The position numbers and the translations under genes are program-made. Positions 41,369-49,816 of a stretch of DNA of 64,000 nucleotides are shown here, one piece after another. Origin of the DNA: Owenweeksia hongkongensis DSM 17368 (GTDB lineage: Bacteria > Bacteroidota > Bacteroidia > Flavobacteriales > Schleiferiaceae). Every line of letters starts with the position of its first letter. Within the stretch, counting starts at the first letter, position 1. The notes under the pieces are model-generated. The model saw nothing but the letters and a program-made list of their open reading frames with translations, was not told the DNA's origin and did no database searches. The stretch is from assembly GCF_000236705.1 (NCBI RefSeq), contig NC_016599.1, positions 3,720,001 through 3,784,000 of the forward strand, read 5' to 3'.

Positions 41369-42007
41369 CTAAGCAAATTCCTTAACCGAAACCCAGTTTC
41401 TATCCTGAGTTATCTTTCCCTCGTTTTCCAGCTTTTTCATTAATCGGCTAATCACCACGCGTGAGGAATTGAGGTCAGCAGCAATTTGATGATGAGTGAT
41501 TTTTAATTCAAAAGAACTGTTAATCAAAGCTTTGTCTTTTAAATATTTATAAAGCCGTCCTTCGAGGTTAGTAAATGCAAGATTGTCTATCGATTCCAGC
41601 ATTTCATTCAAACGATTATTATAACTGTCAAAAACAAACCTTCTCCAAGTGGGATATTTTACAATCCATTCTTCCATTTTATGGACTGGAATAAAAACCA
41701 CTTTAGTGAGATCTTCAGCCGTCACCCTAATTTTACTCTTAGAACTTTTAAGACAACATTGCATGGTCATGGCGCATGTGTCGCCCATTTCCAGGTAGTA
41801 AAGTAATAGCTCATTACCGTTTTCATTTTCGGTCATTACTTTAAGTGAACCTGATATAATTAAAGGAAAATGAGTGATGTCTTGCCCGATATCCATGAGT
41901 TCATCATCGCTTTCAAATTCTTTAAAATCACCTAATTGTAGAATTTCTTCTATTAAGGGTGCTTCAAATAAGAGTTCAAAATGCTGTTTTACCAGAACGT
42001 CCATCAT
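41369..42007 (-). CDS. Crp/Fnr-family transcription regulator
   Basis: A 212-residue regulator: N-terminal cyclic-nucleotide-binding-like domain (about 20-140) and C-terminal winged helix with ITHHQIAADLNSSRVVISRLMKKLENEGKI (about 168-198). There is a Cys cluster (TCAMTMQCCLKSS, about 92-104) that may sense sulfur or redox signals, although this is only inferred. It is divergent from the NMT1-like gene and upstream of the exporter and dioxygenase genes on the same strand, so it probably controls this sulfur unit. ATG codons at 42007 and 42004 both fit. Confidence 0.85.
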   Translation of the reverse strand: MMDVLVKQHFELLFEAPLIEEILQLGDFKEFESDDELMDIGQDITHFPLIISGSLKVMTENENGNELLLYYLEMGDTCAMTMQCCLKSSKSKIRVTAEDLTKVVFIPVHKMEEWIVKYPTWRRFVFDSYNNRLNEMLESIDNLAFTNLEGRLYKYLKDKALINSSFELKITHHQIAADLNSSRVVISRLMKKLENEGKITQDRNWVSVKEFA

Positions 42008-42090
42008 AATTAAAAAATTGAGAAGCGAATTTAGCCTATTCCAAATTGATAAATATTGCGTTCGGACTGATTATTACTGCAATTTTTTGC

Positions 42091-42120
42091 TTGTTAAATG
42101 AATGAGCAGTAGTACTTTTG
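42091..42120 (+). promoter_or_regulatory. Promoter of the NMT1-like gene
   Basis: TTG at 42091-42093 and -7 element TACTTTTG at 42113-42120 are 19 nt apart. It overlaps an upstream in-frame ATG at 42118, which supports ATG 42175 as the true start and gives a leader of about 50 nt. It lies in the intergenic region divergent from the Crp/Fnr gene, where a shared operator is possible. Confidence 0.6.
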
Positions 42121-42174
42121 TTATGCAGTTGGAACTGTTTTTGTAAGATTAATAGTTCAGCAAAATTTAAGCAA

Positions 42175-43053
42175 ATGAAAACTATACGATGTGCTGGTGT
42201 TCCTGAGCATTTTAACTTTCCTTGGCAACTAGCCTTGAGAAGTGGTGATTTTGAAAGTGCAGGGATAAATCTTAATTGGCAAAATGCAGGTGGTGGTACA
42301 GGAGCCATGGCCAAAGATTTGCAGGAAGGAAAAGTGGATCTTGCCGTGATGCTTACCGAGGGTGCTATTACTGAAATAGTAGGAGGTAATCCTTCAAGAA
42401 TAGTCTCAACTTATGTGCAGTCTCCTCTCAATTGGGGGGTGCATACTTCGGCAAAAGCCAGTATTTCTAATGTGTCTGATGCAGTGAATAAGCCTTTTGC
42501 TATAAGTAGGTATAATTCAGGGTCACACCTAATGGCCTATGTGTATGGAAAAAATAAAGGCTTTGATTTAGGGCATAATGATTTTAACCTAGTCCAAAAT
42601 CTGGATGGAGCTAGGCACTCGTTAAAGGAAAACCCTGAGCAGCTTTTTCTTTGGGAAAAATATACCACAAAGCCTTTGGTGGATTGTGGTGAGTTCAAAA
42701 TAATTGATCACTGTCCTACACCATGGCCAAGTTTTGTTATAGTTGTTCGTAAAGAATTTTTGTTGGAAAACGAACAGCTTATTGATGCCGTCTTGGGTAT
42801 AGTAAAAAAGCATACAGAAATCTTAACCGCAAATCCAGAAGCGGCAAGCTTAATTGCGAATGAATATCATTTGGAAGAGGGAGATGCCAAGGCTTGGTAT
42901 GAAACTGTAAGCTGGGAGCTGAGTAATGATGTAGATGAGAACATGTTAGTAGGCGTGTCAGAAGTGTTGAGTGATTTGGATATTTTGGTGAGACCTTTGC
43001 ACAATGTTGAGGTGCGAAATAGATTGCTACACTCAATGGGCGTAGGGGTTTAG
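42175..43053 (+). CDS. NMT1/SBP-like substrate-binding protein without signal peptide
   Basis: A 292-residue protein starting KTIRCAGVPEHFNFPWQLALRSGDF, with DLQEGKVDLAVMLTEGAITEI and the two-domain binding-protein pattern of the NMT1/TauA group (periplasmic binding protein II). It has no signal peptide and no lipobox: the strand that starts the fold is at the N-terminus. No ABC permease or ATPase gene is adjacent. A cytoplasmic role, for example as a sensor or an enzyme, or a lost export signal, are options. Divergent from the Crp/Fnr regulator of the sulfur unit, so a sulfonate or thiol-like ligand is a reasonable guess. Confidence 0.72.
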   Translation: MKTIRCAGVPEHFNFPWQLALRSGDFESAGINLNWQNAGGGTGAMAKDLQEGKVDLAVMLTEGAITEIVGGNPSRIVSTYVQSPLNWGVHTSAKASISNVSDAVNKPFAISRYNSGSHLMAYVYGKNKGFDLGHNDFNLVQNLDGARHSLKENPEQLFLWEKYTTKPLVDCGEFKIIDHCPTPWPSFVIVVRKEFLLENEQLIDAVLGIVKKHTEILTANPEAASLIANEYHLEEGDAKAWYETVSWELSNDVDENMLVGVSEVLSDLDILVRPLHNVEVRNRLLHSMGVGV

Positions 43054-43108
43054 TAGAAGGATGTGTAATCCCGTATTAAGGAGTGGATAAACATGAAACG
43101 TTTTGTTT

Positions 43109-44047
43109 CTACCAAAGTGTTCTCAAAATCCACTGCATTAAATAAGGTTCATCTACAATGGTCCATGAGTGAGGTTTTCTGTTTCCTTGCCTATCAAATC
43201 CTTTTTCACTTGTTGTGATAAGCTCAACTTTGGAATTACCTTGTTGAGCCAAAGTATTGGCAAAGGCTGCAAGATCATAAGAATTGATATCATAATAAGA
43301 CGCACCCCTTTCTTCAATCCACCAGTTGATGTCTGGTTCGTGAAAAATAATGATAGGGGTATTTTTAAATAAGACCGCATTTCCGCCTTTTGGTAGAGTG
43401 TGCGAAAACACTGAGTTATCTCGATAGGGCTTAGGGTTGTGACTCGCAGTAACTCCAAACTTCTCTGGAAATGCCTTGTTCATCATTAGTGCTTCTTCAA
43501 GCATTCCATCGCTAAAGTTATCAATGTGCTTGGCCGCAGAAAGGCAAAATCGTTCTAAATCCAATGGTGAATCCACTAAGAAAATACCTTTAGGTTGATT
43601 GCCATATTTAGACTTTCCAGAAAGGCAGTACTGTGCATAGCGCAAAGCCCTGGTACCACTGGAGGATATTCCTCCTAAAATTAAGTTCTCTTTTGGAATT
43701 TTATGTTTCTCCATTACCTCTTTAATGATATCATCCAGAAGTGTTGGCCCTTTATCATCATAATATAGTTCAGGGAAATAGTTGGAAGTGACGGTATATA
43801 TGGTCATCATACCTTCATCCGCAGCTAACTGCATTAGCCGGAAAGGTGACTTACGTGTGGTATTCGGAAGTGAGCTAAAGTCACGAACTATTAATCCCTT
43901 AATAGAATCTGTGTCAGGAATGACTTTAAGGTAACAATTGTAGCTACTGTCCTGCGGGTTGCGAAACACATATTCAAACTGGACTTGGGCATTTGTGCTA
44001 AATGCGGTGAATAGGGGTAGGAGTAAGAAAATACGATTTATAAACAT
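43109..44047 (-). CDS. Secreted alpha/beta-hydrolase-like protein
   Basis: A 312-residue product with a Sec signal peptide (about 1-20, AFSTNAQ). The segment ENLILGGISSSGTRALRYAQY (about 120-140) has the nucleophile-elbow shape GxSxSG, followed by GIFLVDSPLDLERF, and a late His in PHSWTIVDEPYLMQWIL near residue 300. The Asp of the triad is not assigned. A feruloyl-esterase or PHB-depolymerase-like hydrolase is possible, but the family is not certain. It is convergent with the NMT1-like gene and divergent from the second YceI gene. Confidence 0.65.
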   Translation of the reverse strand: MFINRIFLLLPLFTAFSTNAQVQFEYVFRNPQDSSYNCYLKVIPDTDSIKGLIVRDFSSLPNTTRKSPFRLMQLAADEGMMTIYTVTSNYFPELYYDDKGPTLLDDIIKEVMEKHKIPKENLILGGISSSGTRALRYAQYCLSGKSKYGNQPKGIFLVDSPLDLERFCLSAAKHIDNFSDGMLEEALMMNKAFPEKFGVTASHNPKPYRDNSVFSHTLPKGGNAVLFKNTPIIIFHEPDINWWIEERGASYYDINSYDLAAFANTLAQQGNSKVELITTSEKGFDRQGNRKPHSWTIVDEPYLMQWILRTLW

Positions 44048-44171
44048 AAAGCATGAAGTAGGTTGAACGATATATTGGCAGAGTGGTTATTTTAATATCA
44101 AAAGAATAAACTTATAAAAGTGCTTTGATAGGTAAATGCCTAATATTGAAGTTTACAAAATAATTAACATT

Positions 44172-44693
44172 ATGAAGGCTCTGTTTCTTTCTATACTCAT
44201 TACAATTTCATTTTTGGCAATAGGCCAAAAAATTGAAACATCATCTTCCAAAATAACCTTCGAGATTTCAAATTTTGGGATAAACACTGTAGAAGGGGAA
44301 ATCACTGGAATGACGGGGACGGTAGATTTGAAAAAAGGTGAAATTGATGTTTGCGTAAAGCCAGCAACCGTTTCTACTGGAATAGAGAAAAGAGATGATC
44401 ACCTCAAAACAGCCGATTTTTTTAATGCGGATAAGTACCCTGAAATTTGTTTTGTGTCGAGCAAGTTGGAAAATACGGATAAAGGATATTTAGCTACGGG
44501 TAGGTTGACTTTACATGGACAAACTAAAACTGTAAAGATTCCTTTAGCGGTAAGTGCCTCAGGTTCACAAACCATTTTAAAAGGAGAATTTGATGTAAAT
44601 CGTTTTGATTACGGACTTGGTGCAGAAGCCTATGACGGCACTTTTCAGGTGGGGAAAATTGCCAAGGTGAAAATTACCTGTGTGGTGAAGTAA
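44172..44693 (+). CDS. YceI-family periplasmic protein
   Basis: From ATG 44172 the protein has 173 residues, with a signal peptide (about 1-18, ISFLAIGQ) but no lipobox Cys. An upstream in-frame ATG at 44136 would add 12 residues before the signal and is rejected. The YceI domain shows GEITGMTGTVDLKKGEI, HLKTADFFNADKYPEICFVS and GRLTLHGQTKTVKIPLAV. It is a shorter, differently anchored relative of the YceI lipoprotein at 15148. A good terminator follows. Confidence 0.88.
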   Translation: MKALFLSILITISFLAIGQKIETSSSKITFEISNFGINTVEGEITGMTGTVDLKKGEIDVCVKPATVSTGIEKRDDHLKTADFFNADKYPEICFVSSKLENTDKGYLATGRLTLHGQTKTVKIPLAVSASGSQTILKGEFDVNRFDYGLGAEAYDGTFQVGKIAKVKITCVVK

Positions 44694-44713
44694 GAAATGC
44701 TTTTATGAAAGAG

Positions 44714-44747
44714 TCCCCACTGAGACAGTTCTCAGCGGGGATTTTTG
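44714..44747 (+). terminator. Rho-independent terminator after the second YceI gene
   Basis: TCCCC-A-CTGAGA pairs with TCTCAG-C-GGGGA around the loop CAGT (one A-C mismatch), followed by TTTTTG. It could serve in both directions, as the next gene converges from the minus strand with its stop at 44751. Confidence 0.8.
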
Positions 44748-44750
44748 ATT

Positions 44751-45707
44751 TTATAAGTTTTGTAAAAGTATAGCTAGCTGGGCAGCTGTGACTTTTTGGA
44801 AAGAAAGTACCTCTACATGATTATTGACAATTGTAGCATTTTGAATGGAATAATAAAGGTCGGTGCCATCGTGGTTTAATCCTACAAAGGTTACACCCAA
44901 TCCAACTGGCATCTTGTAGCCTCCGGTAATCCAAAATGAACCATTTTGAAATGAAGTTCTGGTTATAGAATTAATTGAAGGAATGTAAGCGTAAACCTGC
45001 GTATTTTGCTGGTCATATCCAGCTGGAACCTGAATCTCAACTTCTGTAAGTGGACGAGGATCATTGAAAAAATAATCACAGTTTATCCAGTTAAATAAGT
45101 CAGTGATATTAAAGCAATAGTTTGTTTGGCACGGGTTTATGGAATCCTGACATTGATATACAACACTATTTGTCTCGGGTACCCAATCGAAATCATCACC
45201 ATCTTGGCCATTACCTACAAATAGATCCATTTCACTGTCGTAATTACAAGAGGGAACCGAAATGTCTAATGATTTTCCAGGCGCTAATTGAAGGTCAGCA
45301 CCTCCTTGTGTTGCGTTAATGTACATCTCACCACCACTGACTAGGGTTCGCCCACCGGATGAGGTCATCTTTCCGGTAAAAATCATATCTGCTGGTGAAA
45401 ATATCTCTTGCAGTTCGAAGGTGAAATTGCCACTAACCGGATTACCATTGGCATCTACAAAAGCATTGTAAGGAATGGTGATAGATGTTCCTTCTGCACC
45501 TCTAACAGTATTGTAGGAAGCAGCATTAAGTTGAAAGGTTTGTTTGATGGGAGCATTATTAGCTAGGAAGCCTTCAATCTGAGCAATAGAATTGCTGGAG
45601 TTGGAAAGAGTCACTTTATTATTCATATCCTTTTCGCAGCTGCTTATTAGCGCCAAAAGTGGAAGAATGAACAGTAGAGGAAACCAGGATTTTTTAATTG
45701 TTTTCAT
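44751..45707 (-). CDS. Lipoprotein, unknown function
   Basis: From ATG 45707 (318 residues) the signal KKSWFPLLFILPLLALISSC is a clear lipobox followed by EKDMNNK; an ATG nine codons upstream is in frame but less likely. A domain with GTSITIPYNAFVDANGNPVSGNFTFEL (about 75-101) followed by SPADMI and a GGEMYINATQGG segment resembles the beta-sandwich seen in several Bacteroidota surface lipoproteins. There are paired Cys in the middle (CQDSINPCQTNYCF, near 190-205) that may form disulfides. No homolog of known function is recognised. Confidence 0.7.
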   Translation of the reverse strand: MKTIKKSWFPLLFILPLLALISSCEKDMNNKVTLSNSSNSIAQIEGFLANNAPIKQTFQLNAASYNTVRGAEGTSITIPYNAFVDANGNPVSGNFTFELQEIFSPADMIFTGKMTSSGGRTLVSGGEMYINATQGGADLQLAPGKSLDISVPSCNYDSEMDLFVGNGQDGDDFDWVPETNSVVYQCQDSINPCQTNYCFNITDLFNWINCDYFFNDPRPLTEVEIQVPAGYDQQNTQVYAYIPSINSITRTSFQNGSFWITGGYKMPVGLGVTFVGLNHDGTDLYYSIQNATIVNNHVEVLSFQKVTAAQLAILLQNL

Positions 45708-45979
45708 AGTAATCATTTTTATGTTGGAGGTCAAAGTTGGGGATCTCTACCACTAAAAACAGTAGTTATTTAGCTGTGGCGAATTACTAATTATTCACTT
45801 TTCATTTCACCGTAAAATCAGTCAGACAAAGGAGAGTAATGGACTAAGAGAGTGGGTAAATGTCGGTGTTACAAAAAATGATGGCTAATAATAGATAAGG
45901 AACTACTAAGGCTCAGTTAGAGATTCAAGGAATCAAACGAGAGTAAGCGGATAGAAACTAGAAATAAAGAAGGGGATAT

Positions 45980-47077
45980 CTACTTTATCACAATTTTATT
46001 GGTGTCAGTCTTTCCATCAGCGTCAAGCGTAATGAGCATGTAGGTACCACTATCCAACCCTGACACATCAATTTCTTGTTTCTCGGACTTCAATAAAAGA
46101 ATGCCACTTTCATTATAAATTTCAGACAGAGTAATGTTGGTGTTCTTTAGGTTTAATATCCCTGATACGGGGTTTGGGTAAAGTAAGTTTTCCTTTTCAG
46201 TGAAACTAGACATACTCATATCATCACTTAGATTTAGAAGAAATAGTGCAGTACTTTTTCCTTGTGACTCCTCAGCAGAAACAAAATATTGGTCATTGTT
46301 TATAAAGCAAATTCCTTCCGTTTGCCCAGAGTGCGAAGAAGAAAAAGGAAGTTGATGTTTTTGAAGAGTAGCATTGGCAAAAGACCCATTGCTAAGTCCT
46401 GTGACTTTTACTGCAAAAGGTGACAAAAGAAAATTGTAACCAAGCAAAGTAAAGTTCTGAGTGTGTGGGTTGAAAGTAGCTCCTGTGATAAAACCTTTTA
46501 CATCTAGGCTATCTTTTTTGTGAATAGAGTAGGTGCCAGGTTGGTTGTATAAGCTGTACACATTTGTCCAGCTGTTTTTCCAATTTTTAGTAAAAATGTA
46601 CAGCGAGTCGCTAATCGAAACAAGAGCTTCAGCATCAAAGTTGGTGGCCATGTTGGCAGATGTAAAGTTGCTTTGGTTGCTGTAGCTAAAATTAATTGTG
46701 TCGGCTAAAATACTATCGTTGGATGCGTTTAAGTAATCAGAAATTAATACTCGGTATATTTTCAAATCGGTACGATTACCAAGGTTGTTTCCAAAGTCTC
46801 CAATATAAATGTAAGATGGGTCAATAGCTATGTCTTCCCAGTCTACGTTAGTCGCATTGTATACAATTACCTTTCGCAAAACCTGGCCGTTAGTCGTGTC
46901 AATTTCATAAAGGGCTGGCTCACCTCCGGAGTCATTATGGGTAATGAGCCTATGGTTTAGCAAAATCAAACCTGAAGTTTCATTTACAGCATTGTCCAAA
47001 TTAGTAACCCATGAGGTAGTTTGGCTATTTGCCAAAAGGCTACACAGCAGTAATAATGGAGTGAATAGATTTTTCAT
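45980..47077 (-). CDS. T9SS type A cargo protein
   Basis: From ATG 47077 (365 residues; ATG 47083 also possible) there is a Sec signal (LLCSLLANSQ) and a C-terminal sorting domain that starts NLLYPNPVSGILNLKN (near 292-307), with the LYPNP motif, typical for type IX secretion substrates. The middle part has repeated beta-propeller-like strands (IDTTNGQVLRKVIVYN, WEDIAIDPSYIYIGDFGNN). Probably a secreted or surface-attached propeller protein. No enzyme motif seen. Its own promoter is not clear. Confidence 0.85.
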   Translation of the reverse strand: MKNLFTPLLLLCSLLANSQTTSWVTNLDNAVNETSGLILLNHRLITHNDSGGEPALYEIDTTNGQVLRKVIVYNATNVDWEDIAIDPSYIYIGDFGNNLGNRTDLKIYRVLISDYLNASNDSILADTINFSYSNQSNFTSANMATNFDAEALVSISDSLYIFTKNWKNSWTNVYSLYNQPGTYSIHKKDSLDVKGFITGATFNPHTQNFTLLGYNFLLSPFAVKVTGLSNGSFANATLQKHQLPFSSSHSGQTEGICFINNDQYFVSAEESQGKSTALFLLNLSDDMSMSSFTEKENLLYPNPVSGILNLKNTNITLSEIYNESGILLLKSEKQEIDVSGLDSGTYMLITLDADGKTDTNKIVIK

Positions 47078-47186
47078 AGACATTATAAATAGTCATCATT
47101 TTTAGGGGATGATAAATATAAAGTCTTTGCCGGAGCACCATGTTAAATCTCAGAAAATACTCAGTGAACTTTCTCGGAATCGGGTT

Positions 47187-47456
47187 TTAAGTACTAATGG
47201 TTTTATAATCTTTTTTCATAAGAAATACAGGCATAGCAATTACATTTAACATGATCATTAAAGCAGCCCACAGCATTCGGTCTCCTTGCATATTAAAAAT
47301 GGAAATAATGCAAATAGCCCAAGGAAAAAAGAGGAAAGTAGCGCCCATAGTGATAAGTGTAAGGCCGGTAGTGAGACCACCGAATAAACCAAGAAGTAAC
47401 ATACCAAGACCCAGTACATAAAATGACCAGCAAACCTGTTTTGTAGAAGCTTTCAT
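47187..47456 (-). CDS. Small membrane protein
   Basis: From ATG 47456 (89 residues) the product has three hydrophobic segments (about 10-30, 34-56, 62-80) with glycine-rich turns (LGLGMLLLGLFGGL). An upstream start at 47507 adds 17 polar residues and is less likely. No family recognised. It is not clearly linked to its neighbours; the gap to the T9SS gene is 109 nt. Confidence 0.6.
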   Translation of the reverse strand: MKASTKQVCWSFYVLGLGMLLLGLFGGLTTGLTLITMGATFLFFPWAICIISIFNMQGDRMLWAALMIMLNVIAMPVFLMKKDYKTIST

Positions 47457-47832
47457 AGATAGAGTTTTGTTTTCGTTTTCAGGTTGAAGATATGTTTTAT
47501 GAACCAAAAAGTAGACTTGTTTTAGCCTTAGAGATTAAACCTTAACATAGCCTTAATAGTGGTAAATGAGTTAGTTGAAAGTGGTGTTGAAATTGAAACT
47601 AAGGAACTTTCAGAAGACGAGGGGAGTATGAGAGTATAGGGTTGGATTGATTAGAAATTAGAGTTTATTCGACCTTTTTTAGCCAATTAGTTTTAGATAA
47701 AATGATGAGATATGTTTTGAGTTTTCCTTTCACTAAGGAGAATTGCGCCTTACTTCATGTTAATTCAGAATTTCTCTAGGATGCTTTTCACCAAAAATCG
47801 CATTACCTTTGCGGCCTTAAAAAATCAAGCGC
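47457..47832. other. 376-bp intergenic region upstream of ychF
   Basis: No convincing coding sequence. It contains the divergent upstream regions of the small membrane-protein gene and ychF. The only recognised signal is a -7 element just before ychF at 47805-47812. Confidence 0.6.
47805..47812 (+). promoter_or_regulatory. Candidate -7 element of ychF
   Basis: TACCTTTG fits TAnnTTTG and lies 20 nt before the ATG at 47833; a transcript would have a leader of only about 15 nt. No clear TTG -33 box is visible at the usual spacing. Confidence 0.45.
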
Positions 47833-48924
47833 ATGAAGTGTGGTATTGTAGGATTGCCAAACGTGGGTAAATCCACCCTTTTCAACTGTTTATCAAACGC
47901 CAAAGCACAATCGGCTAACTTTCCGTTTTGTACTATTGAGCCTAATGTAGGGATGGTTACCGTACCAGATAGCCGCCTTAATAAACTGGAAGAATTGGTA
48001 AACCCGGAACGAGTGATGCCCGCTACTGTAGAGATTGTGGACATTGCAGGTTTGGTAAAAGGAGCCAGTAAAGGTGAAGGTCTCGGAAACAAGTTTCTTG
48101 GAAACATCCGCGAATGCAACGCCATTATTCACGTGTTGCGTTGTTTTGAAAACGACAACATAACCCATGTGGATGGTTCTATTAATCCACTTCGCGATAA
48201 GGAAACTATAGACTTTGAGCTTCAGCTAAAAGATTTGGAAACTCTGGAAAAAAGAGTGGACAAGCATCGCAAAGCTGCCCGTACCGGAAATAAATCGGAG
48301 CAAGTAATTGTTGATCTTTTGGATAGGTTGAAAAACCACCTTGAGCAAGGTAAAAGCGTACGCAGTTTTGAGCGTAATGAGGACGAGGCTGAACTAATCA
48401 AGGAAAGCCAATTTCTTACCGATAAGCCAATTCTTTATCTGTGTAATGTAGATGAGGCAGCTGCTAAAGATGGTAATGAATGGGTGGAGAAAGTGAAGGA
48501 AATGGCAGCTGAAGAAGGTGCCGAAGTAATTTACCTTGCCGCAGCAACTGAAGCTGATATTTCAGAATTGGAAAGCTACGAAGAGCGCACTATGTTTTTG
48601 GAAGACCTTGGTTTGGAGGAAGCTGGTGTAAATAAAGTTATTCGCGCTGCTTATGATCTTTTAGATCTTCAAACTTACTTTACCGCTGGTGTGAAAGAGG
48701 TAAGAGCCTGGACGATAAAAAAAGGATTCACTGCACCACAAGCAGCTGGTGTTATTCATACTGATTTTGAAAAAGGTTTTATCCGTGCTGAGGTGATTGC
48801 GTATGAAGATTATGCCAACTTTGGTTCTGAATCAAAAGCCCGCGATGCAGGAAAGCTTTCTGTAGAAGGAAAAGAATATGTGGTTCAAGATGGAGATGTG
48901 ATGCATTTCCGTTTTAACGTTTAG
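47833..48924 (+). CDS. ychF: Redox-regulated ATPase YchF (Obg-like)
   Basis: A 363-residue P-loop protein. G1 motif GLPNVGKST (6-14), switch motif in EIVDIAGLVKGASKGEGLGNKFL (about 68-90), and the NVDE motif (YLCNVDEAA, near 204-212) in place of NKxD, which fits the ATP preference of this family. The C-terminal TGS-like domain ends GDVMHFRFNV. YchF binds ribosomes and is conserved widely. Start ATG gives MKCGIVGLPNVGK, the family N-terminus. Confidence 0.95.
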   Translation: MKCGIVGLPNVGKSTLFNCLSNAKAQSANFPFCTIEPNVGMVTVPDSRLNKLEELVNPERVMPATVEIVDIAGLVKGASKGEGLGNKFLGNIRECNAIIHVLRCFENDNITHVDGSINPLRDKETIDFELQLKDLETLEKRVDKHRKAARTGNKSEQVIVDLLDRLKNHLEQGKSVRSFERNEDEAELIKESQFLTDKPILYLCNVDEAAAKDGNEWVEKVKEMAAEEGAEVIYLAAATEADISELESYEERTMFLEDLGLEEAGVNKVIRAAYDLLDLQTYFTAGVKEVRAWTIKKGFTAPQAAGVIHTDFEKGFIRAEVIAYEDYANFGSESKARDAGKLSVEGKEYVVQDGDVMHFRFNV

Positions 48925-48958
48925 GGGGGGAAGGGGAAAAAGTTGGAATTGGTTATAT

Positions 48959-48971
48959 GTTAAAAGTTATA
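48959..48971. repeat. Left arm of a 13-bp inverted repeat flanking a small gene
   Basis: GTTAAAAGTTATA is the exact reverse complement of 49680-49692. The two arms bracket the small secreted-protein gene at 49042-49629 with a span of about 730 bp. The neighbourhoods are simple sequence (repeats of TTAAAC/TTATA). Confidence 0.55.
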
Positions 48972-49041
48972 AGGTTAAACGATATCTGAGCTAGCTTTTG
49001 GCATTAGTGATTTGGAGTCAACTCTTTTTAGTCAAGTAAAA

Positions 49042-49629
49042 ATGGGGCGAAATGTTGCCATATTATTCATTGCTTTTTGTTTGTTGTCAGGGAGCTTTAG
49101 CCAAGGAGGCTTACCAGCTGTGTTAAAACCCTATTTATGGGGACTGCCTATAGACCAAAACTTTGATGAAATTCTTAAAGCAGCGGATTCATTAGAGAGC
49201 CAGCCGACTAATTTAGCTTATGCCGAAAGACATTTTTCGGGTTATTTGTCCTACAATTCCAGCTTTGATCATCCAGCAGATAAATATCAATTGGAAATTT
49301 CGAAGGATGAATATTGGCTTACTAGAAAAATTGATAGCAATGTTTTTGAAAGTTATCTTTATTCGGATAGCGTGATTTTTGTAAATCTCTACGCCAATTA
49401 TTTAAAAAAGGATAGTGTAAAGGCAACCGAACAATTCTGGATACTCCATAAATCGGTAGCAAAGCTGTTTTCTAAAATTGACTCCATATATCTGCTTCCA
49501 GAAGGGGAAAGTGGCTACGCTTACTACGAGCAAGAAGGAGATACTGTTCCAACTTTTGTGCTTACAGAGAATAAATATGGAGCCTTTTATAATAACCTTA
49601 CACTGGAATACAAGAGGATGAATAAGTAA
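49042..49629 (+). CDS. Small secreted protein, unknown function
   Basis: From ATG 49042 the product has 195 residues with a signal peptide (about 1-21, LLSGSFSQ). A TTG ten codons earlier is in frame but has no support. The mature part has YLSYNSSFDHPADKYQLEISKDEYWLTRK and VFESYLYSDSVIFVNLYANY with mixed alpha/beta character; no motif is recognised. It is bracketed by an inverted repeat (48959-48971 and 49680-49692) in otherwise simple-sequence spacers. Confidence 0.65.
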   Translation: MGRNVAILFIAFCLLSGSFSQGGLPAVLKPYLWGLPIDQNFDEILKAADSLESQPTNLAYAERHFSGYLSYNSSFDHPADKYQLEISKDEYWLTRKIDSNVFESYLYSDSVIFVNLYANYLKKDSVKATEQFWILHKSVAKLFSKIDSIYLLPEGESGYAYYEQEGDTVPTFVLTENKYGAFYNNLTLEYKRMNK

Positions 49630-49679
49630 TGATATTTAGGAGAGCGAAAGTTTGAAGTTGTTTGAAATGACCTTCAACG

Positions 49680-49692
49680 TATAACTTTTAAC
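49680..49692. repeat. Right arm of a 13-bp inverted repeat flanking a small gene
   Basis: TATAACTTTTAAC, followed by CTTTAACTTTTTTTAC. It pairs exactly with 48959-48971. It lies 51 nt after the stop of the small secreted-protein gene and 125 nt before parE. Confidence 0.55.
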
Positions 49693-49816
49693 CTTTAACT
49701 TTTTTTACTTTCCCCATCCGTTCAAAACCTGTTTATAAGTGCTAGCCCTTATGTTTCAAGGGTTTTGGCATATTTTCTATTTTTAGCCGTTACTTTTTTT
49801 GTAGTAAGACTCTATT

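Noticed and set aside
42118-42174. Longer start of the NMT1-like protein at 42118
   Set aside because: That ATG lies inside the -7 promoter element TACTTTTG, and the added residues do not form a signal peptide.
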